Positions 1-7,196 of a stretch of DNA of 10,073 nt are shown here, piece after piece. This DNA comes from Bryobacteraceae bacterium (GTDB lineage: Bacteria > Acidobacteriota > Terriglobia > Bryobacterales > Bryobacteraceae). Position numbers and translations under genes: made by a program. The stretch lies in assembly GCA_030044325.1 (NCBI GenBank), contig JASHWA010000151.1:1-10073 (forward strand), written 5' to 3'. The notes under the pieces were generated by a model. That model saw only the letters and a program-made list of their open reading frames with translations. It did no database searches and was not told the origin of the DNA. Each line of letters starts with the position of its first letter. Within the stretch, counting starts at the first letter, position 1.

Positions 1-342
1 AGTGTTGCCGATCACAAGGTCGTTCGAGACTTAACACACGCCCGCGTAAGCATCATTCACCCAATTGCCCAGGATCGTGTTTTGGGACCTGCCGGTGCCG
101 GAAACGTCGTTGACGCCGCCTTCCTCATCCTCCGCGGTGTCTTGCTGAAGCGGGCCGACGTGGAAGATCGTACTCCGCGAGCTTTGTTCGACGTCGATGT
201 TCCCCAGGGCCTGGTGACCGCCGATAACATAATGGGGATGTCGCGCGACGGCTCGAGAATCCTGTTTCTTCAGGCCGTCGAGCAGCCCAATCCGCAGCTC
301 ACCTACGTGCGTACCAATTGGGACGCGTCGCTGCGTCGCTGA
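1..342 (+). CDS. C-terminal fragment of a beta-propeller (PD40/WD40-like) protein, 5' end outside window
   Basis: The frame is open from base 1 to the TGA at 340-342, so this is the 3' end of a longer gene. The last ~55 residues (TPRALF, then MSRDGSRILFL, then TYVRTNWDASLRR) match the usual end of acidobacterial PD40/TolB-like propeller proteins, often fused to Ser/Thr kinases. In that pattern a 'DGxRFL' blade strand is followed by 'xxVxNWxxxLKR' at the terminus. Residues before TPRALF (bases 1 to ~165) do not look like a propeller blade, so the frame there is less certain, and a frameshift or divergent insert is possible. The hydrolase starts 25 nt downstream on the same strand and may be co-transcribed. 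Family membership is inferred from the C-terminus alone; kinase or non-kinase cannot be told. Confidence 0.6.
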   Translation, partial: SVADHKVVRDLTHARVSIIHPIAQDRVLGPAGAGNVVDAAFLILRGVLLKRADVEDRTPRALFDVDVPQGLVTADNIMGMSRDGSRILFLQAVEQPNPQLTYVRTNWDASLRR

Positions 343-367
343 ACATCCGGGGCGGTATCTTAGCGCC

Positions 368-1365
368 ATGACGAAGCGAATTCTTTCCGCGATCATTTTT
401 GCGCCTCTGCTTCTCTGCGCGCAGGAGGGCCGCGGCCCGCGCGAAATGCTCAAGGCTCTCACGGACGTGAAGCCCGGAAGCATCACCTACGAAGAGGTCG
501 AATATCCTTACCCGGTGCATTACCTCCCTCTCACCCTCTACGGCCAGGACGTGCGCATGGCGTATATGGACGTGCCGCCGGAAGGAACTCCCAACGGCCG
601 CACCATCGTCCTGTTCCACGGGATGAACTTCGGCGGTTTTTATTTCGAAGGTCCCATCGATGTTTTCCGCAAACGGGGTTTTCGCGTGATTGTGCCCGAC
701 CAGATCGGCTTCGGCCGATCGTCAAAACCGATCATTCCTTATAATTTTCACGACATGGCCGCGAACACCAAAAAGCTGCTCGACACGCTCGGCGTGCATA
801 AGGCCGTGATCATGGGCCATTCCATGGGTGGAATGCTCGCCGCGCGATTCGCCGCGACCTACACCGATCTCACCGATCAGGTGATCCTGTACGATCCCAT
901 CGGCCTGTCCGATGTTCGCTGGGAGCGGCCCTGGACGAGCGCCGAAGACGTCCGCTCTGGACCGCTTTCGCCCGCAATATTCAGTTCTATTTCCCGGGAG
1001 CGTGGAAGCCGGAATACGAGAAGTACATCCGCATTCTTTATGCGCCGACGCTCAGCTCGGAGTGGCCGCACCTGGCGATGGTGCGCGCGATTTACACCGG
1101 CCTCACGTATCTCGATCCGGTGGTTTACGATTGGGCGCACATCAAATGCAAAGCGCTGGTGATCGGCGGGGAAAAAGATGACGGCGGCAATTTCACCGTC
1201 GACGCGCGCCACGTCGTCGAATCGATTCCCAACGGCAACGGGACGCTGGTGATCCTCCCCGGTCTCGGCCACGTGCCGCATCTGCAGGCGCCCGACATGT
1301 TTTATCCGCCCCTGCTCAAATTCTTGACCGGTACTGAATCGCCAGCACGAGCCACGCGGCAATAA
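368..1365 (+). pseudogene. Exported alpha/beta-hydrolase fold protein with a one-base frameshift
   Basis: The N-terminal part (from ATG 368) has a Sec-type signal peptide (MTKRILSAIIFAPLLLCAQ). It also has the oxyanion-hole HG at residues 84-85 (HGMNFGG) and the nucleophile elbow GHSMGG with Ser152. After about base 950 this frame degenerates into Arg/Ser-rich sequence. Sensible sequence resumes one frame back from about base 958 (TAFARNIQFYFPGAWKPEYE...) and runs to TAA 1363-1365. That half carries the acid-strand region VIGGEKDD and the catalytic-His motif GLGHVPH (His codon 1270-1272). A missing base between 944 and 958 would restore a protein of about 332 residues, normal for the family. 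The parts together hold a full Ser-His-acid set, so this is either a recent pseudogene or a sequencing error. The substrate is unknown; esterase, lipase or epoxide-hydrolase-like activities are all possible. There is no clear Shine-Dalgarno. The 3' end overlaps the convergent DUF423 gene by 50 nt. Confidence 0.8.
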
Positions 1366-1675
1366 ACGCCACTCCGCCGAACGGCGTGATCGCGCCGAGC
1401 GTCCGCACGCCCGTGACGGCGAGCACGTAAAGACTCCCGCAAAACAGCCCAACTCCCGCCACCAGAAGCCATGCGGGCCAGTTGATGCCCGCGGGCCTGG
1501 GCAGGATCGAAACGATCAGCAATCCGAGCGCGTGGAGGAAATGGTACAGCACCGCACGCTCCCAGATGCCCATCGAGTAATCGTCGATCTTTCCGCGCAG
1601 CCCGTGGGCGCCGAACGCGCCCAGCGCGACCGCCAGGGCCAGCAGCACTGCCGCAACCCCGGTCCAATTCGGCAT
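1316..1675 (-). CDS. DUF423 family small integral membrane protein
   Basis: This is a 119-residue hydrophobic protein of unknown function, predicted in the inner membrane. The N-terminal signature GAFGAHGL (residues ~18-25) and the tail FGGVAFIAAWLVLAI, with about four membrane spans, are typical of DUF423 (E. coli YgdD-like), whose members are ~120-130 residues. I chose ATG 1675 (MPNWTGVAA...). The longer reading from 1735 adds a 20-residue Arg/Ser-rich lead not seen in the family. A TACAAT box at 1684-1689 on the minus strand lies 9 nt before this ATG, and no Shine-Dalgarno is visible, so the mRNA may be nearly leaderless. The gene converges on the broken hydrolase, with the last 50 nt overlapping antisense. 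Confidence 0.85.
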   Translation of the reverse strand: MPNWTGVAAVLLALAVALGAFGAHGLRGKIDDYSMGIWERAVLYHFLHALGLLIVSILPRPAGINWPAWLLVAGVGLFCGSLYVLAVTGVRTLGAITPFGGVAFIAAWLVLAIQYRSRI

Positions 1676-1743
1676 ATCAACCGAATTGTAGCGCCTCGCT
1701 GCCGCGCTGCGCGAAAAGCCTCGATCCCCTGCCAACGGTTGGG

Positions 1744-2085
1744 TTATTCGCCGCCCGTCGGAATGGACGCCTTTTCGAACACGATCCGCGTGCTGCCCCC
1801 GCCGATCTGGATCTCTTCCACCTGCGGCCGGTTTCCGACCGTGATTACAACCACGCCCGTAGTCGCGAATTTGTGATCCGACGTCTCCATCTTGCCCGGA
1901 ACTTCAATGACGGTTTTGCCTGACTTGAGTGTCACTTTTCCGTCATCCACGGTAACTTTATAGTCGCCGGCTTTCACCTGGTTTGCGCCAATCCACGCAT
2001 CGCTCTGGAAAGTCACGTGAAAAACGTTCGACGCCGCAAATGCGGCAAATGCGAACAAAATCGCAAAAACCATCAACTTTTTCAT
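1744..2085 (-). CDS. Small exported protein of an acidobacterial family, function unknown
   Basis: The product is a 113-residue protein with a clear signal peptide (MKKLMVFAILFAFAAFAAS, about residues 1-19). A short beta-rich mature part of ~94 residues follows, holding VKAGDYKV, KSGKTVIEVPGKMETSDHKF and GGGSTRIVFEK. The pattern matches a family I know from acidobacterial genomes of secreted proteins of about 110 residues (KPGDYKL ... ETSDSKF ... GGTxTKLVFE) with no assigned function. ATG 2085 is preferred over the longer frame from 2175 because it opens directly on the signal peptide. AGGAG (2097-2101) also sits 11 nt upstream of it. The gene is separated from the next upstream minus-strand ORF by 138 nt, so it probably has its own promoter, though I could not identify one with confidence. 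Confidence 0.8.
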   Translation of the reverse strand: MKKLMVFAILFAFAAFAASNVFHVTFQSDAWIGANQVKAGDYKVTVDDGKVTLKSGKTVIEVPGKMETSDHKFATTGVVVITVGNRPQVEEIQIGGGSTRIVFEKASIPTGGE

Positions 2086-2223
2086 AATGTTAGGTTCTCC
2101 TCGCCTTGTTTTTTCCAAAAAATCAGGCCCGCAAAGTCGCGTCCTAATTAGCAATACGTTTGCCCACCGCCGCATGTTGCGGCCGCGGGGTTTGTCAGGA
2201 TTTGTATCGAGCGAGGAAGCGGG

Positions 2224-2355
2224 TTACTTTGGATTTTTCTTCGTTAGCCATTCGGCAATGCGATGCGGCGGAAACGCTACAAAGGCGACCGCGAGAACCA
2301 CGATGAACAAAACCAGCAGCAGAAAGAATAACGCCACGGATACATAGTAGCCCAA
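2224..2355 (-). CDS. Probable 43-residue single-span membrane protein (TTG start)
   Basis: Below usual ORF length cut-offs, but the reading is strikingly protein-like. After a short MGYYVS start comes an unbroken hydrophobic stretch of about 22 residues (VALFFLLLVLFIVVLAVAFV). A basic tail follows, PPHRIAEWLTKKNPK, ending at TAA 2224-2226. This gives one transmembrane helix with a cationic C-terminal segment. The TTG at 2355 begins one base after the TGA (2357-2359) of the upstream exported protein, a spacing typical of translational coupling. The only other in-frame starter before the hydrophobic stretch is a GTG at 2337, which would cut into its beginning. An in-frame stop at 2371-2373 limits upstream extension. 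No Shine-Dalgarno is evident. Function is unknown; the family is not recognised. Confidence 0.5.
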   Translation of the reverse strand: MGYYVSVALFFLLLVLFIVVLAVAFVAFPPHRIAEWLTKKNPK

Positions 2356-2356
2356 A

Positions 2357-2872
2357 TCACGGGATCGCGATCAGCAGGCCGCCGCTGATTCCGATGGAAC
2401 GCTCGTGGCCCGGAGCGAAGGTGTATTCGTACTCCGGTTCCAGATACCAGCCGAAGCGATGTTTCCCGCCGGGCCAGAACATGAAATCGAGCGCGAACTC
2501 GCCCGCAAGCGCGTTGCCGGTGACGCCATGATCCCTGGTGTACACCCACTCCGGACCGGCGCCCAGCATGAACTCTGCTTTCTTCGAAAGCGTCCATGGT
2601 TTCTTGAACAGAACGTCGGTGCCCCAATCGAGCGAGTGCCGCGCGAACAGCGGAGTGGTTCCCGCTTCGATCTCCAGCCAGTTTTCAATCGGCGTGAATT
2701 CGATGGCGAAGTCCGGACCGAAGCTGGATGCGGCGTTTTTGAGATTCCATCCGGCCGCTCCGCCCAGCTCCACAATCGCGGCCGGTTCCTGGTCCGGCGG
2801 ATCGGTTTGCGCGGACGCCGCGCACAGCAGGCACGATGCGACGAGAGCCGATTTCAGGTTCACGTTCCGCAT
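2357..2872 (-). CDS. Conserved exported beta-barrel-like protein, function unknown
   Basis: The 171-residue product has a signal peptide (about residues 1-22, ending CAASAQ) and then alternating hydrophobic/polar strands rich in Gly and aromatic residues. Examples are IVELGGAAGWNL, FAIEFTPIENWLEIEAG, FMLGAGPEWVYTR, FGWYLEPEYEYTF and the closing strand IGISGGLLIAIP. This is how small outer-membrane barrels read, although the last residue is Pro and not the usual aromatic. I recognise the pattern (TPIENWLE ... LFKKPWTLS ... FMFWP ... GISGGLLIAIP) from hypothetical proteins in both Proteobacteria and Acidobacteria. It is therefore a real conserved family without assigned function. ATG 2872 is the only good start and opens directly on the signal peptide; no Shine-Dalgarno is clear. 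The 43-residue membrane ORF follows after one base. Confidence 0.8.
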   Translation of the reverse strand: MRNVNLKSALVASCLLCAASAQTDPPDQEPAAIVELGGAAGWNLKNAASSFGPDFAIEFTPIENWLEIEAGTTPLFARHSLDWGTDVLFKKPWTLSKKAEFMLGAGPEWVYTRDHGVTGNALAGEFALDFMFWPGGKHRFGWYLEPEYEYTFAPGHERSIGISGGLLIAIP

Positions 2873-2916
2873 AGTTTAGCTCAAAGCGCCGACCCGCATG
2901 GGAAGCCTTGCGAGCT

Positions 2917-3007
2917 ACGCGCTCCATTGCTGCCGCGCCTCGGCACGACGCACAAAACGGAAGGCCGGGCCCGAGTCGTTTTGAGGCGCTCCAGTAATGG
3001 AGCGCGT
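2917..3007. repeat. Nested intergenic inverted repeats with a perfect hairpin
   Basis: A 12-bp inverted repeat (acgcgctccatt at 2917-2928 and aatggagcgcgt at 2996-3007) spans the gap between two minus-strand genes. Inside it, 2986-3005 forms a perfect 8-bp stem with a 4-nt loop (GCGCTCCA-GTAA-TGGAGCGC). The right arm can therefore pair with either of two left arms. The hairpin lies 31 nt past the stop of the large exported-protein gene. It has no T-run on either strand, so it is not a classical intrinsic terminator. It could be a REP-like element or an mRNA 3'-end structure. Confidence 0.5.
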
Positions 3008-3035
3008 TGGCATCTGACATCCGCCGTCCGCCGCC

Positions 3036-5396
3036 TCAATTCACATACACCGTCACGCCGGGTTGCGTCACTTTGTCGCCGACCTGGACCACCACCGGCA
3101 GCGCTCCCTGCCGTGCATTGGCCGGGATCCTCACGTTGATCTGAAAAACGCCTTCGATCAAGTCCGGCGCCGGACCGGCGTATACGACATCGGTCGCCTG
3201 TACCCCGTCGATGAAAACCTCGACGGGAAGATTCAGAGTCGCGACGGGCGCGCCGGCTCCGGTGACTCCGCCGGTGCGGCCGGGGGGAGTGGTCTGTCCC
3301 GCACCGCCGCCGTAAATATACACGAGATCGCCGGGATTGGCGCCGTTCCCCGCGCTGTTGGTCGAATAATCCTTGTTCAGAATCGCGCCTTCTCCGCCGC
3401 CGCTCGAGTTGGCCGTGAACAGTCCCGGCGCGGCGTCGAGCACGTTCAACGTCACCGCCGGCGAAACCACTCCGTTATACACCACCTGAACATTGGTCGT
3501 GGCTTGTCCCGCGATCTCGAACGGCACGTAGCCCGCGACGTACGCGGTGGAGATGAGATTGACGGCGAACTGGAGCGGCGCCGGCTCGCCATCGAAAAGC
3601 ACCTGCGTGTTGCCGAGCGTGGTTGCAACGAATCCGTTCGAGCCCAGCATTAGATTCGCTTGCACCGCGGGTGCGAAATTCTCTCCGCCGATCAGGAACG
3701 GCTCGCCCGGCGCCACGGCTTGCGGAACGAAGCTCGCGGAATTGGCGAATCCGTAGCGCGTGAACCATGGTCCCGAGTTGTTGTTGAAAGTGACTTGCAC
3801 GGGAAGGTCGCCCACCGGCGCCGGCGTGACGATTTTGAGGGTCGCCGTGAGATTTGCGAAAGTGCTGGGCAACGCCGTGAACTGAAGCGTCGCGGGAGTG
3901 GTGGTTGTATTCAGCGTCGCGTTGAGCCAGGTCGCCGAAAGATCCGGCACGATCTGCAGATTCGCCACCGGAGGGCCGTTGGAAAGGAGCGGGACGTTAT
4001 AGACTCGCGGCTGCATCTCGGACGTATATAAAACGAAAGCGGCCGGCGCCTGTCCGCCCGTGGTCAACGACTGCGTGGCGTTGCTGCAGTCGACCACCGT
4101 CGCGAAAGGAAACGCGGCCGCTTCGGGCGGCGTGATGATCCCTGAGTCGAGCGAGCCGAAAAGCGGAAGCTGAGGGTAGGAAGTCGAGGATGTGGCAAAC
4201 AGACCGGTCTGCGGGAAGGCTGCATCGGAGAATCCGGAGAGGACCGAGACGGTGGAAGGCAGCGTGGATGCGGAGCCTGAAAAGGGAAACGGGATCGTAA
4301 ACGATTTGATCGTCTCCGTCTCCGTGATGGCGGTGACGTAGACATTCACGACGTTCCCCGGCGAGGAAGACGTCAGGGGTGTGGCGAAATTCACCGCGCT
4401 CACGCTGCCCACCACGCTTCCGTTGGAATCGACGATGTTCTCGGTCCCGGCCGTGGAGGTCTGGATTTGGCTCGGCAGATTTTGAAATGCGATGGCGAAG
4501 GCGGTTCCGGATTGCGCGGCTCCCACCTGCGCCGGCAATCCCGCCGACGCCATGGGAATGAATCCGGATTCGGTGACGCCTTGTTCCGAAATCCACTGCG
4601 CCAGCGTCTGCCCTTCGAGCGATCCCGAAGTGTTGTTCTTGAATGCGCCGGGAAATCCTTCGGTGAACGTCACGCTGGCCGTCGCAGGCGAGCCCGCATA
4701 GACGCTGAGCGGCGATTGGCCGCATTGCTGAAGCGTGGTGCTTTGGACCGTCGTCGTCAGCCCCTGCTGCGCCGTCGCGAGCGTCTGGGTGGGCGCGGCG
4801 AGACCGATCTGGAGCGGGCCGGTAATCGCGATGGTCGCCTGAATATTGAACGGCTGAAGGAGATTCGCGATCGCCACCGAGTTCGCGTTCACGCGCAGAT
4901 TGGTGAAGCGCAGAATCAGCGCCGCGTTGGCCGGCGGAGGGTCCAAGGGGACGTTGTACCAGGCCAGTTCGCTGGAGGAAACCTGCTGCGCTTGAAAAAT
5001 GTTGGGATGTCCAGGCGAGCCGTTGTACAGATTATTGCCGCCGTTTCCCGCAAGCGAGCAGCCGTCGAGCGGCGTGGCGCAGGCGGATTGCGCCGCCGAG
5101 GGGTTTTCCGACGAAGTGGGCTCATCGATCACGAGCAGCGCTTCGCTCGCCCCGTTCGAAGTAATCCGGCTGGTGACCGGCGCGTTGAAGGTGAGCGTGA
5201 TGGTGGTGTACGGCACCAGCTGGCCGCTGGGCGTCGGAGTTCCGCCGTTGCAGGTCAGCACCACATCGCCCACCAGCTCGGTGACCCCTTCCATTCGAAC
5301 CACCGGAGCGAAAGGCTCCGACGGGGTGCAGGCGGGATGCGAGGTTTGCGCCAGGACCATCGCGGAAAACAACAGTATCGGGACGAAAACCCTCAC
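3036..5396 (-). CDS. Large exported protein with C-terminal TIGR03437-type domain
   Basis: The predicted product is a 786-residue secreted or surface protein of unknown role. GTG 5396 is the best start: GGAGGT (5402-5407) lies 5 nt upstream, and translation opens on a clean signal peptide (MRVFVPILLFSAMVLAQ). Starts at 5426 or 5432 only add an Arg-rich lead without a ribosome site. The N-terminal part (LTCNGGTPTPSGQ, ITLTFNAPVTSR, LLVIDEPTSS) and the long Thr/Ser/Asn-rich beta-type middle resemble Solibacter extracellular proteins. From about residue 548 (FANSASFVPQAVAPGEPFLI) to the end it matches TIGR03437, with QVLFDGEPAPL, GAILNKDYSTNSAGNGANPG, VYIYGGGAGQ, VFIDGVQATDVVYAGPAPD and FQINVRIP. 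The cysteines (ACT, TCNG, SACAT, GCSL, QQCGQ, DCSN) suit disulphides outside the cell. No catalytic motif is visible, so a structural or adhesive role is only a guess. It is divergent from the kinase gene. Confidence 0.85.
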   Translation of the reverse strand: MRVFVPILLFSAMVLAQTSHPACTPSEPFAPVVRMEGVTELVGDVVLTCNGGTPTPSGQLVPYTTITLTFNAPVTSRITSNGASEALLVIDEPTSSENPSAAQSACATPLDGCSLAGNGGNNLYNGSPGHPNIFQAQQVSSSELAWYNVPLDPPPANAALILRFTNLRVNANSVAIANLLQPFNIQATIAITGPLQIGLAAPTQTLATAQQGLTTTVQSTTLQQCGQSPLSVYAGSPATASVTFTEGFPGAFKNNTSGSLEGQTLAQWISEQGVTESGFIPMASAGLPAQVGAAQSGTAFAIAFQNLPSQIQTSTAGTENIVDSNGSVVGSVSAVNFATPLTSSSPGNVVNVYVTAITETETIKSFTIPFPFSGSASTLPSTVSVLSGFSDAAFPQTGLFATSSTSYPQLPLFGSLDSGIITPPEAAAFPFATVVDCSNATQSLTTGGQAPAAFVLYTSEMQPRVYNVPLLSNGPPVANLQIVPDLSATWLNATLNTTTTPATLQFTALPSTFANLTATLKIVTPAPVGDLPVQVTFNNNSGPWFTRYGFANSASFVPQAVAPGEPFLIGGENFAPAVQANLMLGSNGFVATTLGNTQVLFDGEPAPLQFAVNLISTAYVAGYVPFEIAGQATTNVQVVYNGVVSPAVTLNVLDAAPGLFTANSSGGGEGAILNKDYSTNSAGNGANPGDLVYIYGGGAGQTTPPGRTGGVTGAGAPVATLNLPVEVFIDGVQATDVVYAGPAPDLIEGVFQINVRIPANARQGALPVVVQVGDKVTQPGVTVYVN

Positions 5397-5401
5397 AAAT
5401 G

Positions 5402-5407
5402 ACCTCC
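5402..5407 (-). promoter_or_regulatory. Strong Shine-Dalgarno (GGAGGT) that fixes the GTG start at 5396
   Basis: On the minus strand GGAGGT is followed by a 5-nt spacer and GTG. This is near-perfect spacing and places translation at the head of the signal peptide. The upstream ATG (5426) and GTG (5432) have no comparable site. Confidence 0.7.
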
Positions 5408-5585
5408 GCAATCTAAAACGTAACATCCCCACACAAAACGGGATGCGCCGTCAAGCCGAACTGTTACGAGCGAAAATCCGGTAAACGGCGACCTTACGTG
5501 TCCCCTGTGAAAATCTCTGCAACCCGCAGCCCACGGCCTGCACCCACTATCTCACGGATGCCTGGTTTACACTGGATGGTTACCG

Positions 5586-6611
5586 GTGGAACATCCCAAG
5601 CAGGTCGGCAAGTACGAAATCGAGCAGTTCCTGGGCGGCGGGATGGCCCACGTTTATCGCGCCAAAGATACCATCCTCGGCCGCCGCGTGGCCGTGAAAA
5701 TCCTGACCCGGGCGGCGACCTCCGATTCCGAATCGAAAGCGCGATTCCTGATGGAAGCGCGCATGGCGTCGAATATCGCACACGAAAACATCATCAGCGT
5801 TTTCGATTTCGGCGAATGCGACGGCCAGCCGTTCATCGTGATGGAGTTTCTCGAAGGGGAGAGCCTTCGCTCGGCCATCAAAAACGGTCACCTGGGCGAT
5901 TTCAACTGGCGCATGCGCATCGCCGTCCAGGTGGGGCGCGCCATCGATTATATTCATTCCAAAAAAATCATCCATCGCGACATCAAGCCGGAAAACATCA
6001 ACATCGACCGGTCGGGAAAAGTGAAGCTGATGGATTTCGGCATCGCCAAGGCGGCCGGAGTGCAGTTGACGCGCACCGGGTTCACGCTGGGCACTCCTTA
6101 TTACATGGCGCCGGAGCAGGTGCTGGGGCGCCCGCTGACTCCGCAGGCCGACGTGTACGCCTTCGGGCTGCTGCTGTACGAATTGCTCACCGAGCAAAAG
6201 GCGCTGACGGGCGATACCGTCGAGCAGATTTTCGAGCGGATCTTGTATCAGCCGCTGGATCTTTCGCCGCTCGAGCGCCCGGGCATGCCGCCGGGACTTT
6301 CCGCGGTGATCGCCCGGTGCGTGAACAAGCAGCCAGCGCAGCGGCCGAAATCGGTGGCCGAGGTATGCGATGAAATCGAGCGCGTGCTGAATCCGGGATA
6401 CGTTCCGCCGCCGCGCCCGCCAAGCGACGACCGGCCCATCGAGGTTCGCGCGCCGGCGCGCCACGAGGTGCACACCGAGATCCCCGGCATTGTGCGGATG
6501 CTGCCCATGTCGTTGCAGACACCCGCGGGGCTGATGCTGGTGGCGGGCGCGGCGGTGATCGCGGTATTCGGGGCGGTGTACGTCGCCCTGATGCTCGCCC
6601 ACGTGATTTGA
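5586..6611 (+). CDS. PknB-type membrane-anchored serine/threonine protein kinase, no outer sensor domain
   Basis: The 341-residue protein starts at GTG 5586 and phosphorylates Ser/Thr on unknown targets. All kinase motifs are present in order: Gly-rich loop LGGGMAHVY (16-24), Lys38 in VAVK, Glu57 in helix C, and hinge VMEFLEG (85-91). They continue with catalytic loop HRDIKPEN (Asp132, Lys134, Asn137), DFG 150-152, APE 175-177, DVYAFG (189-194) and Arg253. The HRD arginine marks an RD kinase activated through its loop, which contains Thr residues (LTRTGFTLGT). A ~30-residue Pro-rich linker (GYVPPPRPPS) leads to one membrane helix at about 312-336, and only about five residues follow. PASTA, TPR and propeller domains are absent. 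The first glycine-loop serine/glycine after MA is His in this protein, a mild oddity. The start is the first usable codon in frame; GGATGG (5574-5579) is a weak ribosome site. It is divergent from the large exported protein. Confidence 0.93.
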   Translation: MEHPKQVGKYEIEQFLGGGMAHVYRAKDTILGRRVAVKILTRAATSDSESKARFLMEARMASNIAHENIISVFDFGECDGQPFIVMEFLEGESLRSAIKNGHLGDFNWRMRIAVQVGRAIDYIHSKKIIHRDIKPENINIDRSGKVKLMDFGIAKAAGVQLTRTGFTLGTPYYMAPEQVLGRPLTPQADVYAFGLLLYELLTEQKALTGDTVEQIFERILYQPLDLSPLERPGMPPGLSAVIARCVNKQPAQRPKSVAEVCDEIERVLNPGYVPPPRPPSDDRPIEVRAPARHEVHTEIPGIVRMLPMSLQTPAGLMLVAGAAVIAVFGAVYVALMLAHVI

Positions 6612-6728
6612 GCGGCGGGCGCAGTTTCGGGGCTGTGGAAAAGGTCGGCGTTGACCGCTTCCGGGACCGGCGGCCAGACGAACCGCGGCCACAGGCAGCG
6701 GCTACCGGCCGGCCTGTTCCGGCATCCT

Positions 6729-7196
6729 ATGGAAATCTGTCCAACTTGCGGGTGCGATTGCGCGGAAGCTTTGAGCGAACTCTCCGCCTACACGCTCAGC
6801 CGCGGCGATTCCGGATTTATGCATCAGCACGTGGTGGACGCTTACGGCGCGCAGCACGGCGGATTTCAGGGGCGCGTGCGCGAACGCCGCACGGCGAGCA
6901 ACATCGGGATCGCGTTTTCGCTTCTGGGGCTGTATCTCGCGATCGAAAAGGGCTGCACGGGCCGCCAAGTGCAGCGCGCGCACATGGCGCTGGGGCGATG
7001 GCGCAAGCAGTATCCCGTGCCGGAGGGATCGCCGTCGCGCGCCGCCCTCACCGTCTCCGACGTGATGCAAGCTGAGCCCGGCGCCGCGCGCGACCAGATG
7101 TTGCAGCGCTGGGCCGCCTCGGTTTGGGAATCCTGGAAGCCGGCGCATGCATGGACGCGCGCGCTGTGGAACGAATTCGAACGAGGGCAACGATGA
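6729..7196 (+). CDS. DUF5946-like protein with N-terminal Cys cluster
   Basis: The product is a 155-residue soluble protein of unknown function. It opens with MEICPTCGCDC, a possible metal-binding CxxCxCxC cluster (Cys 4, 7, 9, 11). It continues with MHQHVVDAYGAQH, a His-rich segment typical of DUF5946 (HRLTVDxYAxQHPG), then a helical IAFSLLGLYLAIEKG and a Trp-rich C-terminus (WAASVWESW). Cys and His together suggest a metal site, but that is inference. ATG 6729 is chosen because it starts at the Cys motif, whereas extension to 6651 gives low-complexity sequence. No Shine-Dalgarno is seen. Its TGA overlaps the methyltransferase ATG by four bases (ATGA, 7193-7196), so the two are very likely translated together. 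The 117 nt between the kinase and this gene show nothing clear. Confidence 0.75.
   Translation: MEICPTCGCDCAEALSELSAYTLSRGDSGFMHQHVVDAYGAQHGGFQGRVRERRTASNIGIAFSLLGLYLAIEKGCTGRQVQRAHMALGRWRKQYPVPEGSPSRAALTVSDVMQAEPGAARDQMLQRWAASVWESWKPAHAWTRALWNEFERGQR

Noticed and set aside
31..486. 151-residue minus-strand ORF
   Set aside because: It is antisense to both the propeller C-terminus and the hydrolase signal peptide and shows no recognisable domain. Its last 40 residues look somewhat protein-like, so I recorded the ambiguity as a finding rather than a gene.
2108..2123. TTTTTTCCAAAAAA palindrome upstream of the small exported protein
   Set aside because: It is A/T-only pairing with a two-base centre, and no promoter elements could be matched to it. 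It is too weak to call.
2986..3005. Intrinsic terminator for the large exported protein
   Set aside because: The stem is good, but neither strand has a run of T after it (the minus strand continues CTCAAAACG), so I list it as a repeat only.
4467..5402. 311-residue plus-strand ORF
   Set aside because: It is Arg-rich and low in complexity, and lies antisense to the large exported protein. This is a typical GC-rich shadow frame.
5566..5573. TTTACACT as a kinase promoter -10
   Set aside because: Only TACACT resembles a -10, no -35 fits, and it would leave an mRNA leader of about six bases. This is insufficient support.
5580..6692. 370-residue minus-strand ORF
   Set aside because: It is longer than the kinase it overlaps, but its composition is His/Arg-rich without motifs. 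The plus strand carries every kinase motif.
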